A DNA stretch of 64,000 nucleotides from Rubrivivax sp. GTDB lineage: Bacteria > Pseudomonadota > Gammaproteobacteria > Burkholderiales > Burkholderiaceae_C. Of the stretch, positions 18,001-25,300 are shown one piece after another; within the stretch, counting starts at the first letter, position 1; the number at the start of each line of letters is the position of its first letter. Location of the stretch: the NCBI GenBank assembly GCA_027484825.1, contig JAIXSE010000014.1:160524-224523 (forward strand), given 5' to 3'. A program made the position numbers and the translations under genes. The notes below the pieces were generated by a model. The model ran no database searches. It was given only the letters and a program-made list of their open reading frames with translations, and was not told where the DNA came from.

Positions 18001-18876
18001 GGCCTGCTGCAGTTCGGCGGGTCCATGGAGGCCTTGCCGCTGTCACGCACGGAGCGGCTGTTCCGGTCGCTTCGCGCGCATAGGACTCCCGAGGCGTTGC
18101 AAATGCTCATTGGGTTGATGAATGCGGGCGCGCCAGATCAACCCTTGCCCTGCGGCCCGGAGTTCATCTTTGCCGTTGCGGTGGAGACCATTCCGGGCCC
18201 CCGCGTCCTGGGGCATCACTTCGGCTACAGCTGGAGTCGCGCTTGCGAAAGATTGGTCAAGGAGGCGCCTTTTCTTGCCATGCCGTTGCTTGAGGCGATC
18301 CTTGTTGCGATGGGCAATGAATTCAGGCTGAGTTACGACAACACAGTCGAGGAACTGGCAAAAAAGTTGGTTTCCCTGGATCCCGAAGGGGCTTGGCAGG
18401 TCACGGCCAGACAATTCGAGGGCTCTCTGCCGAAGTGGCGAAGTGATCTGTATCACTGGCTGAAGGGCGGGATCGGCAAGATGGACCAACGCGAACCGCG
18501 AGGCCCCATTGCCGCCATGCCGGAGCACAGCATCTTGGCTTGGATCGAGGTTGACCCCAACGAGCGAGCCGCGTTGATTGCGCATGCGGCGCTTCCTACG
18601 CTCGATGATGAACACGGCGGCAAGTTGACGCGGCAATTGTTGACCAGGTACGGGCAAATCTCGGGCGTGAAATCAGGCATCAGTGCGTCGTTCCATTCGG
18701 GAGGCTGGATGGGCCCTGCAAGCCTGCATCTGAAGGGCCGCAGAGACACCTTGCGCAAATGGCTGGCCGCTGGATTCGAGTACCCCGTGGTGCAATGGAT
18801 TGAACAAGAGATCGAAGGTCATGATCGCGAGATTCAGAGGGAAGAAATCCGTGAGGAGCGCGATCACTTCGAATGA
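15100..18876 (+). CDS. STAND-type NTPase with a Mrr-like nuclease N-terminus; possible phage-defence protein
   Basis: A 1258-residue soluble protein. Residues about 20-150 look like a PD-(D/E)xK nuclease fold of the Mrr type: DGGIDAEID (Asp56, Glu58) followed by GIQLKSG (Gln81-x-Lys83) and then a strand RYVVVCTG. Residues 230-400 form a P-loop NTPase: Walker A GEPGLGKTR (232-240), Walker B PLVLVLDDL (281-289), and CEGSPRVAH (359-367), which fits the GxP motif of STAND ATPases. The remaining 850 residues are helical without named repeats and could be the sensor arm. This order (effector, NTPase, helical sensor) is that of Avs-type antiviral STANDs. GC content is below that of the host genes and IS remnants lie just upstream. 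No partner gene is obvious. The function is inferred. Confidence 0.7.
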   Translation: MTAMISVPVSTVLSLTAEGAVDLLTSLLKVESAYAKLSPAVVTISSRLTVADGGIDAEIDVPAGVPVPADCFFAAGLTGIQLKSGISFKPWTESSIRGELIDKAGNLFPEVARLIARGGRYVVVCTGHDLTPQQRNDACERVISVFESLGLEDCAGMVDVLGASQLASFAERYPGIAAGLTFDTIQEAWVLNEWLRDAHMSNAFESAPAQAKLIDQIRAGIEGDAKHIRVLGEPGLGKTRMVLEALRAPHLAPAVLYLRHGSQFGQTALFRQLLRTGWTKPLVLVLDDLSEGDMSDVWRHLKTRCGALKLISLDHGHDEGNDDEIVRLQAPRLPDETIRKILASRVGESDGLRRWVEICEGSPRVAHAVAENLAANPADLLRPPATIPLWSRFLHGYGAQEDAASRQVDCVAHHLALFSRFGFEDPVSDEAAYIAGLVHKVDPTIGWARFQEIVQSLRSRRVLQGSRTLFFVPKALHIYLWKQFWTRYGRGFDFVSVFETMPASLHAWFLNKFRFAEGKDAAFVVEQILKPEGVFSSRAVLTSATGSRFLSTLAEPNPAAVLRLLENTVAAWSDAELAEFKSDRQNIVWALEKIAVWPQYTVRALNVLARFAVNENSGYSNNATGILLGLFLIGPEAAATEASPEQRLPALLAMLRGSTDAERLLGLKAMSSALNAGGRGFRTVGPEYQGLQPRAKLWRPSTYGDWWRAHLLYFRALVDETATWPAALRPQVCSALLDAVSHQIRLQPCAELAFQVLEQLTSDSAMGSSQLNKFFWRWQDRDTDEQHAETEQRIRRLARRYARRDLASRFQRYVLDVDWLEWEEDFRERRKPAPTHAKALVAALARRVAANPLRLTEISHLLTPTLQSPAIWYFGEQLAGSDTHNDLLCPLTESARKTGHVTCLNGYLTGMRTQSPERFGTWLTEMFQSQDTAALGAEVILRSPYADADFDRCLDALESGWIDPSPFGLLQFGGSMEALPLSRTERLFRSLRAHRTPEALQMLIGLMNAGAPDQPLPCGPEFIFAVAVETIPGPRVLGHHFGYSWSRACERLVKEAPFLAMPLLEAILVAMGNEFRLSYDNTVEELAKKLVSLDPEGAWQVTARQFEGSLPKWRSDLYHWLKGGIGKMDQREPRGPIAAMPEHSILAWIEVDPNERAALIAHAALPTLDDEHGGKLTRQLLTRYGQISGVKSGISASFHSGGWMGPASLHLKGRRDTLRKWLAAGFEYPVVQWIEQEIEGHDREIQREEIREERDHFE

Positions 18877-19133
18877 TGCGATCGTGTGATCGGGCAGCCT
18901 TGCAGGCGACGATCGCTGCGAACTGACATTGAGTTGGCTGTCGGGCGCCGTCCGCCGTCCACTTTTCCCGATGCACCGCTATCGGGGCGTTGATTGCGCA
19001 GGCACGCCCATGTCGTCCCCAGAGCGGTCGCTGGCGAATTGCTGCACTTGGCCCACAACCGTCGCTCCCGGTTGGAAGCTCGACCGCTTGCAATCGCTGG
19101 ATGTCGCCCCTCACTGTGTGCAGCCGCCTCACC

Positions 19134-19649
19134 CTAAGAGCGAATCCCGTTTCCCTTCACTCGAACAACCACCGGCCCCGTGACCTTGAACTGCTGCCCA
19201 AGGGAATACGGCGTCACCGGACCGGACGCTGCTGAATCCTTCCGCACTGCCGAGATCAGCACGACCGTAGCGCCCGCCCAAGGATGATCAGAGCCGGGAC
19301 GCAGCGTCGGCTCAATGAGTTCAGAAAGTCGTCGCGTCTGCTGCTCCGCGACAGGCAGGGTCGGCCCCAGCACGACCACACTCAAACAACTAGGCTGAGG
19401 AACTGGCGGTTCTGCCGCTGAGCATGCACGCGAATACGAGGGCAGTACGAAGAGCTCCACAGGAGCGCCGATGGAAGCGTCTTGCGGCCCAATCAATACC
19501 GGACGCATCGCCTCAATCAAGCGGATGGTCTTCTGCTTCTGCTCCGAGTTGTCGCCATGCAGACCGCAAGCGGCGACAAGGACAGCGCAACAAAAACACC
19601 CCGAAAGCCGGACCCAGTCCAACCCATCGGGGTGTCTCATCCCTCTCAT
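19134..19649 (-). CDS. Predicted lipoprotein of unknown function
   Basis: A 171-residue protein whose N-terminal hydrophobic stretch ends LVAACG, a lipobox; the Cys would be lipidated after cleavage by signal peptidase II. The mature part of about 140 residues includes VELFVLPSYSRACSAAEPPV and a C-terminal strand VTGPVVVRVKGNG. No family recognised. Starts at 19649 and 19640 are possible. It follows the XDP1-like gene by 24 bases on the same strand, but a terminator-like hairpin (19592-19635) lies inside its first codons, so it may be expressed weakly or by read-through. Confidence 0.55.
   Translation of the reverse strand: MRGMRHPDGLDWVRLSGCFCCAVLVAACGLHGDNSEQKQKTIRLIEAMRPVLIGPQDASIGAPVELFVLPSYSRACSAAEPPVPQPSCLSVVVLGPTLPVAEQQTRRLSELIEPTLRPGSDHPWAGATVVLISAVRKDSAASGPVTPYSLGQQFKVTGPVVVRVKGNGIRS
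19592..19635 (-). terminator. Rho-independent terminator after the XDP1-like gene
   Basis: Read on the minus strand, ACACCCCGA and TCGGGGTGT form a perfect 9-base stem around a 22-base loop, followed by a run of five T. It is 40 bases past the stop of the PEP-CTERM gene and lies within the 5' coding end of the lipoprotein gene. Confidence 0.65.
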
Positions 19650-19673
19650 GCCGCCCGTCCTCGAGCCGCCGCA

Positions 19674-20525
19674 TTAACCCTGCGCGCGATCACCTTCCGC
19701 GCGGTCCCCTTCAGCCCGCAGCTTCCGCTGCCGCCGCACGCCCACCACGCCCAGCAGCGCCACTGCCGACAAGGCCAGCGTCGCCGGCTCCGGCACGTTT
19801 TGGCGCGTCGTCGTCGCCGTCCCGCTCACCGAATACAGCTTCACAAAGTCATACCCGGCATAGCTGGTCCCCAGCCCGCGCGTCAGACCGGACGTGGTGC
19901 CATCGCCCCCCGTCGGCGCGCCGCCCAGCTGCGAGTTGTAGGCCGTGATGATCCACCAGCTCGAGCTCACGCCCTGCGAATTGATCGTCTTGTTGGTCCC
20001 CGTCACCAGGTCGGCATAGCTGCCCACCAGCGACCAGCCGCTGCCCGTCAGGGTGCTCGCCGTCTTGCCGGTGATGGTGTTCGCCACATTCACGCCAGCC
20101 GTGCTGCCGGTATAGGCCAGCACCGAGATGTCGCTGTCGTACTGGGTCCAGCCCACCTTCACCTGCGTCAGCTTCACCAGATCATCGAACTTCAGCAGGA
20201 TCAGGTCCTGGTAGCCGTAGTTGTCCAGCGCATGGTTGGGCGACTGGGTGTCACCTGACGGGGCCGTCACGCCAAAGCCGCTACCGCTGTAATAAGCGAG
20301 CGTGCTGCCGGCAAACGCGCCGGTGCTGACATAAGCGCCATTGGTGGTGTTGATCGCCGCCGAGTAGGCGCTGTAGCTCACATTCGGTGCCGCGTCGCCG
20401 GACTCCGAGCAATTGCTCGTGCAGCTGCTGGCGGTCCAGGTGGAATCCGCATGGGCCACCAGGGGCACTGCCGTGCTGAAGGCCATTGCCGCGCACAGCA
20501 TCAGTCGTTGAGTCGCAAACCGCAT
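19674..20525 (-). CDS. PEP-CTERM surface protein of the XDP1 type
   Basis: A 283-residue exported protein. It has an N-terminal signal peptide ending AHA, a beta-rich body, and the C-terminal sorting signal: VPEPATLALSAVALLGVVGV followed by RRQRK. Exosortase cuts such tails and the protein is released to the surface or matrix. The body has the order of motifs known from exosortase-dependent protein XDP1: SPNHALDNYGYQDLILLKFD, VGWTQYDSDISVLAYTG and SSSWWIITAYNS. Unusually, the tail goes on past the basic anchor with two copies of E-G-D-R-A and a final Q-G. It has its own sigma-54 promoter and a terminator. Confidence 0.82.
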   Translation of the reverse strand: MRFATQRLMLCAAMAFSTAVPLVAHADSTWTASSCTSNCSESGDAAPNVSYSAYSAAINTTNGAYVSTGAFAGSTLAYYSGSGFGVTAPSGDTQSPNHALDNYGYQDLILLKFDDLVKLTQVKVGWTQYDSDISVLAYTGSTAGVNVANTITGKTASTLTGSGWSLVGSYADLVTGTNKTINSQGVSSSWWIITAYNSQLGGAPTGGDGTTSGLTRGLGTSYAGYDFVKLYSVSGTATTTRQNVPEPATLALSAVALLGVVGVRRQRKLRAEGDRAEGDRAQG

Positions 20526-20583
20526 GTGTATCCCCCGAAATCGTTCCGGCCTTCAGGCCGTTGGCGTTGAGTCACTGTCTTGA

Positions 20584-20600
20584 AGCAAACCCTGGGCCAG
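20584..20600 (-). promoter_or_regulatory. Sigma-54 (-24/-12) promoter of the XDP1-like gene
   Basis: On the minus strand CTGGCCCAGGGTTTGCT has the GG and GC of the -24/-12 elements exactly ten bases apart and matches most of the RpoN consensus. Transcription should start near 20573, giving a 5' leader of about 50 bases. PEP-CTERM genes in related bacteria are often under sigma-54 with the PrsK/PrsR two-component system. Confidence 0.65.
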
Positions 20601-20612
20601 AAAGCCCGTGGC

Positions 20613-20625
20613 CTTGTCTGACAAG
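20613..20625. promoter_or_regulatory. Palindrome upstream of the sigma-54 promoter, possible activator site
   Basis: CTTGTCAGACAAG is a 13-base perfect palindrome with one central base. It lies 12 bases upstream of the -24 box. A related inverted pair, TGTAA-N7-TGACA, lies about 45 bases further up (near 20673-20689). Both share TGTC/TGAC half-sites and could bind one response regulator. Confidence 0.4.
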
Positions 20626-20703
20626 CACTTGGCGCCGTTTTCTTGGTTTTTTCATCCCTGTCGGGGTGGCAATGTAAATATTCCTGACACCGTACGCAGC
20701 CCC

Positions 20704-23562
20704 TCACCTGAGGGTCGACGCCAAAGCCTGTGCTTCTTTCACGCTGGTAAAGCTTCGGGTCTTGAGCGCGGCCTCCACTTCCTCCCGCGCCTCGGCCGTG
20801 CGCCCGGCCTTGGCCAGTACGGCGGCCAGGTGGTAGCGGATGTCGGGGTTGGCGGGGTCCCGCAGCCGGGCATCGCGCAGCAGTTGCAAGGCGCGGTCGG
20901 CATGACCCGCCAGGTGGTGAGCCCAGCCGGCCGTGTCGATCACCGAGGCATTGCGCGGCGCCAGGCTCAAGGCCTGATCCGCCAGCGGCACCGCTGCTGC
21001 CGTCTCGCCCAGGCGGATCAGCACATTGGCCTGATTGTTCAGCGTCTCCACGTCCGAGGGCCGCAGCCGCAGCGCGCTGTCATAACTCTTGCGGGCGGCG
21101 GCGAAGTTGCCGCTGCGGGCCTGACTGTCCCCCAGCGCTTTCCAGGCCGCCAGGTCCGTCGGATGACTGCGCACCCAGCGCTCGGCCAGATCGGTGGCCG
21201 TCTTGTTGCCGCCGTCCTGGCGGGAGAGGGCCTGCATCAAGGCCAGCAAGGTGCCGCTGCTGGGCTGCACCTCGTGAGCCTTACGCAGGGCCTCCAAGGC
21301 CTGGGCGGGCTGCTGGCGCGCCTGGAACACATCGGCCAGCAGCAGATGGCCCAGCGCCTGTTCGGGTTGCAGGGCAATGACCTGCCTGGCCTGCTTCTCG
21401 GCCTGCGCCGCCTGCCCTTGCGCCAGGACCACCGTCGATGACAGCGCCAGGGCGGGCACATGCTGCGGCGCCGCACTCAGGGCCTTGTCCAGCGTATAGG
21501 CCGCGCCGGACGGATCCTTGGCCGCGAGTTGCAGGCCCGCAATGTCCACCAGCGGCTGCGGCTCAAAACCAGCCCGGCGCGACGCGCTATTAAGCGTGGC
21601 CTTGGCGCCGGCGTTATCCCGGTTGGTCAGTTGCGCTCGTGCATAGGTGATGTTGACCAGCGTGTCTTCCGGGGCCTTGCCCAGCATGCGCTTGGCGGCC
21701 TCCAGTGCCGGGCCGGCCTGGTCCTGCGTCAGCAGCCAAGTCACCAGCGCCTGGTCGGCCCGGGTCTGGCGAGGCCCGCTGGCATCCGCCGCCTTGGCCA
21801 GCCAGCGCTGCACCTCGGCCGTCTGGCCGCGCGCCTCACTCAGCAGGGCGCGCTCGAACAGCACGTCCGGGTTGCGTTCGTCGGTGCGCAGCAGTCCGTC
21901 CAGACGCGCCTGGGCCGCATCGAAGTTGCGCGTCGCGGTGTCGAGCCGCGCCAGGGCCAGTTGCGGCTCCACCAGGCTGGCATCGATCTGCAGTGCCTGC
22001 TGATAGGACTGCCGGGCGCCCGCCAGATCCTGAGCCGCCTGCCGCGCCGCGCCCTGCATCATCCAGACGCCGGGATTGCGCGGCTGCAACTTCACCAGCT
22101 TGTCCGCCACCGCGATGGCCTTCGCGGGCTGACCGCTGCGCACATACAGCGTGGCCAGCGACAGGCCGGCATAGGTCTGGTTCGGATCCTTGTTGAAGGC
22201 CTTTTCCAGTTCCTGCGCCGCGCCGCCGAGCTGCCCGCCGCGAATGAGCGACAGGCCCAGCGCCGTGCGGAACTCCGGGGCATCCCGGCCGCGCAAGGCT
22301 TCCTGCATCAGGGCCGTGGCCCGCGCATGGCGGCCTTGCGACATCTGCAGCGAGGCCATCATCACCAGCGCCTGGCTGTCGCCGGGGAAGGCCTTCAGAT
22401 AGGCCTCCAGCACTTCGGAGGCCCTCTCCGGATTGGGCTCGGCCGCATAGATCTGGGCCAGCAGCTTGGCCAGCGGGCTGGCCGGTTGCTGGCGCAGTGC
22501 GGCTTCCAGATACGGCTTGGCCTTTTGCAGCTCGCCCAGCCCGTAGTGGGCCAGCCCGTTGAGCATCAGGGCCTGCGGCCGGTAGCGGATGTAGTCCATC
22601 GGCACCGGGTCGAGCTGGGTGGTCACCGCCTTGAGCGACTGGGAGGACGCAGCGGTGTCGCCCCGGCGCTCGGCCAGCACCGCGCTCAAATACAGCGCGC
22701 GCGGCTCATTGGGCGCCTGCTTGAGCAGCGCTTGCAGGGCGGCTGCGGCCGCATCGCGGCGGTCCAGGTCCACCAGGATGCCGGCGCGGGCCAGTTGCGC
22801 TTCCAGATGCCGCGCGTCCATCGCCAGCACCTGCTCATAACCGCGCTGGGCATCGTCCAGCCGCCCCTGCACATGGGCGATGCTGGCCTTCTGATAAAGC
22901 GCCTCGGCATTGCGCGGCGCCAGCTGAAGCGCCCGGTCGGCCGCGGCCTCGGCCTTGTCGAACTGGCGGGCGCGGATGCGCAGCGGCACTTCAGCGATCC
23001 AGGCGTCCGGCTGCGCCGGGTTCAGCGCCCGGGCCTCGTCCACCAGTGCCTGGGCTCGGGCCGCATCCCCCAGGTCGGAGGCTGCGCCGGCGCGCACCAG
23101 CAGCAGGGCCTGGCGGGTGGTGTCGGGCAGGCCTTCCGGGCTCAGCACGGCGCGCTTGAACACCTCGGCCTGCTTGCCCTGGGCCACCAGCGCCTGCGCC
23201 AGGGGCACCACCACTTCCGCGCGGTTGATGCCCAGTTGCAAGGCTTCGTTGAATTCGACTTCAGCGGCGGCGGCCTCGCTGCGGGAGAGCAGGGCCTTGC
23301 CCAGCAGCACATGCACCGACAGCAGCCGCGCATCCTGCTGCAGCGCGTTCTTGAGCTGGAGGATGGCGCCGTCCACGTCCTGGCGTTCAAAGCGCTTGAG
23401 GGCGTCCTCGTAGAACTGCGAGGCCTTGACGCTGTCGGCGCGGGCCGGTGGCGTTGTCAGGCCAAGGGCCAGACCCACGCCTGCCAAGACCAGAGCCAGG
23501 GCGCTGGCCGTGACCGACGTCCGCGGCCTGCCGGGGCGCCGGCGCGTTGGTGATGCACTCAT
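20704..23562 (-). CDS. prsT: PEP-CTERM system TPR-repeat protein PrsT
   Basis: A 952-residue protein with a signal peptide (cleaved near TPPARADS) and then TPR repeats along nearly the whole length, for example EDALKRFERQDVDGAILQLK, RNAEALYQKASIAHVQGRLD and ARKSYDSALRLRPSDVETLN. Length and repeat order fit PrsT, the large periplasmic TPR protein found beside exosortase/EPS loci. Its exact job is unknown, but it goes with export of PEP-CTERM proteins and polysaccharide. No lipobox is seen. It is 56 bases downstream of yajQ and about 180 bases upstream of the XDP1-like gene; exosortase itself is not in the window. Confidence 0.85.
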   Translation of the reverse strand: MSASPTRRRPGRPRTSVTASALALVLAGVGLALGLTTPPARADSVKASQFYEDALKRFERQDVDGAILQLKNALQQDARLLSVHVLLGKALLSRSEAAAAEVEFNEALQLGINRAEVVVPLAQALVAQGKQAEVFKRAVLSPEGLPDTTRQALLLVRAGAASDLGDAARAQALVDEARALNPAQPDAWIAEVPLRIRARQFDKAEAAADRALQLAPRNAEALYQKASIAHVQGRLDDAQRGYEQVLAMDARHLEAQLARAGILVDLDRRDAAAAALQALLKQAPNEPRALYLSAVLAERRGDTAASSQSLKAVTTQLDPVPMDYIRYRPQALMLNGLAHYGLGELQKAKPYLEAALRQQPASPLAKLLAQIYAAEPNPERASEVLEAYLKAFPGDSQALVMMASLQMSQGRHARATALMQEALRGRDAPEFRTALGLSLIRGGQLGGAAQELEKAFNKDPNQTYAGLSLATLYVRSGQPAKAIAVADKLVKLQPRNPGVWMMQGAARQAAQDLAGARQSYQQALQIDASLVEPQLALARLDTATRNFDAAQARLDGLLRTDERNPDVLFERALLSEARGQTAEVQRWLAKAADASGPRQTRADQALVTWLLTQDQAGPALEAAKRMLGKAPEDTLVNITYARAQLTNRDNAGAKATLNSASRRAGFEPQPLVDIAGLQLAAKDPSGAAYTLDKALSAAPQHVPALALSSTVVLAQGQAAQAEKQARQVIALQPEQALGHLLLADVFQARQQPAQALEALRKAHEVQPSSGTLLALMQALSRQDGGNKTATDLAERWVRSHPTDLAAWKALGDSQARSGNFAAARKSYDSALRLRPSDVETLNNQANVLIRLGETAAAVPLADQALSLAPRNASVIDTAGWAHHLAGHADRALQLLRDARLRDPANPDIRYHLAAVLAKAGRTAEAREEVEAALKTRSFTSVKEAQALASTLR

Positions 23563-23618
23563 CCCGTCTCCTCCGCGGTGGCCTGCACGGTGCGCAGGCT
23601 CAGCGCCCCGTGGCCGTC

Positions 23619-24113
23619 TTATTTGCGGTAGTTGTCGAAGCTCAGCGGCAGGTCGGCCAGGTCCTTGCGCAGCACGCCCTGGGCGGCCTGAAGATCGTCC
23701 AGGTTCTTGCCGGTGATGCGCACGATGTCGCCTTCAATCGCGGCCTGCACCTTCAGCTTGCTGTTCTTGATGGCGGCAACCACCTTCTTGGCTTCAGCGG
23801 CTTCCAGGCCAGCCTTGATCTTGTAGACCTGCTTGACGCGGTCACCGCCGAGCTTTTCGATCTTCTCCTGCTTGTCGACAAAGCCCAGCACCACGCCTTG
23901 CTTGGCCAGCTTGCCGTAGAGCACCGCCTCGATCTGCTCGAGCTGGAACTCGGCGTCGCCGGTGGCGTGAATTTCCTTTTCCTTGTCCTTCCACTCGATG
24001 GAGGCGCTGGTGCCCTTGAAGTCGAAGCGGGTGGTGATTTCCTTGGCGCTGGCGTCCACGCTGTTGCGGACCTTGACCATGTCGGGTTCAAGAACGGTGT
24101 CGAAGCTGGGCAT
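23619..24113 (-). CDS. yajQ: YajQ family nucleotide-binding protein
   Basis: A 164-residue protein starting MPSFDTVLEPDMVKVRNSVD, the usual YajQ N-terminus. Next come EITTRFDFKGTSASIEWKDK and a C-terminal DIVRITGKNLDDLQAAQGVL. YajQ proteins have two ferredoxin-like halves, bind nucleotides, and in some bacteria bind cyclic-di-GMP. The start at 24113 was chosen over an upstream ATG because it gives the family length. It is divergent from murB with 95 bases between starts. Confidence 0.94.
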   Translation of the reverse strand: MPSFDTVLEPDMVKVRNSVDASAKEITTRFDFKGTSASIEWKDKEKEIHATGDAEFQLEQIEAVLYGKLAKQGVVLGFVDKQEKIEKLGGDRVKQVYKIKAGLEAAEAKKVVAAIKNSKLKVQAAIEGDIVRITGKNLDDLQAAQGVLRKDLADLPLSFDNYRK

Positions 24114-24208
24114 GTGGATGTACTGCTTGAGGGGTCTGTTGGGGGCGGCACGGCGGACGGGGCGGGGAGCGCCCCGGGCCACCGGCATTCTTCGGCGAGA
24201 ATTCTGCC

Positions 24209-25279
24209 ATGCAGTCTGCCCCCACCACCCCCCCGACCGAGCGCCGAGACGGCCTGCTCATCGAGACCGACGTCAACCTGAAGCCCTACAACACCTTCGG
24301 GTTGCCCGCCGTGGCCCGTCGGCTGGTGCGCATCCGGGAAGAGCTCGATGTGCGCCGGGTGGTGGACCATCCGGAACTGGGCCGCGCCAGCAAGTTTGTG
24401 CTGGGCGGCGGCTCCAACCTGGTGTTGACCCGGGATGTGGATGCGGTCGTGCTGAAAATGGAAATCCCGGGCCTGCAGGTGGAGGAGCGGGAGGACGCCT
24501 GGATCATTGAAGCCGGGGCCGGAGTGTCCTGGCACGACGCGGTGGCGTTCTCGCTGGACCAGGGCGTGCCCGGTCTCGAGAACCTCGCGCTGATCCCAGG
24601 CACCGTGGGTGCCGCCCCGGTGCAGAACATCGGCGCCTACGGCATCGAGGTGAAGGACCGCCTGGAGAATGTGGACGTGGTGGACCTGACCACCGGCCGC
24701 CGAGTCACCCTGCCGGCGTCCGTCTGCAATTTTGGCTACCGGGACAGCGTCTTCAAGCAGACCGGCTTTGGCGGTCTGGCTGGCAAGAGCGTCATCACCA
24801 AGGTGCGCCTGCGCTGCCCCAAGCCCTGGCAGCCGCAACTGGGCTATCTGGACCTGGAGCGCAAGATGGCCGAGACCGGCATCACCGTCCCGTCCGCCCG
24901 CCAGATCTTCGACTGGGTCTGCGAGATCCGACGCGCCAAGCTGCCGGACCCGGCCCGCATCGGCAATGCCGGCAGCTTCTTCAAGAACCCGGTGGTCAGC
25001 GCCGAGCAGTGCCGCGACATCATCGCCCGCGACCCGCACATCGTTCACTACCCGATGCCGGACGGCAGCTTCAAGCTGGCGGCGGGGTGGCTGATCGACG
25101 CCTGCGGCTGGAAGGGCAAAAGCGTCGGCGGTGCGGCGGTCTACGACAAGCAGGCACTGGTGCTGGTCAACCGCGGCGAGGCCCGCGGAGCCGAAGTGGT
25201 GACGCTGGCGCGGGCCATCCAGGAAAGCGTCTACGGACGCTTCGGCATCCGGCTGGAGCCGGAGCCGGTGGTGATCTGA
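24209..25279 (+). CDS. murB: UDP-N-acetylenolpyruvoylglucosamine reductase
   Basis: A 356-residue MurB of the E. coli type, which reduces the enolpyruvyl group with NADPH to give UDP-MurNAc for peptidoglycan. FAD contacts are in KFVLGGGSNLVLT and LIPGTVGAAPVQNIGAYGIE. The catalytic Ser is in RIGNAGSFFKNPVVS, and the late Glu is in the last residues (LEPEPVVI). The first 15 residues before LLIETDVNLKPYNTFGLPA are variable. It converges on the histidine kinase gene with 21 bases between stops. Confidence 0.96.
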   Translation: MQSAPTTPPTERRDGLLIETDVNLKPYNTFGLPAVARRLVRIREELDVRRVVDHPELGRASKFVLGGGSNLVLTRDVDAVVLKMEIPGLQVEEREDAWIIEAGAGVSWHDAVAFSLDQGVPGLENLALIPGTVGAAPVQNIGAYGIEVKDRLENVDVVDLTTGRRVTLPASVCNFGYRDSVFKQTGFGGLAGKSVITKVRLRCPKPWQPQLGYLDLERKMAETGITVPSARQIFDWVCEIRRAKLPDPARIGNAGSFFKNPVVSAEQCRDIIARDPHIVHYPMPDGSFKLAAGWLIDACGWKGKSVGGAAVYDKQALVLVNRGEARGAEVVTLARAIQESVYGRFGIRLEPEPVVI

Positions 25280-25300
25280 GCGCAGCGAGCGGGCTGCGTT

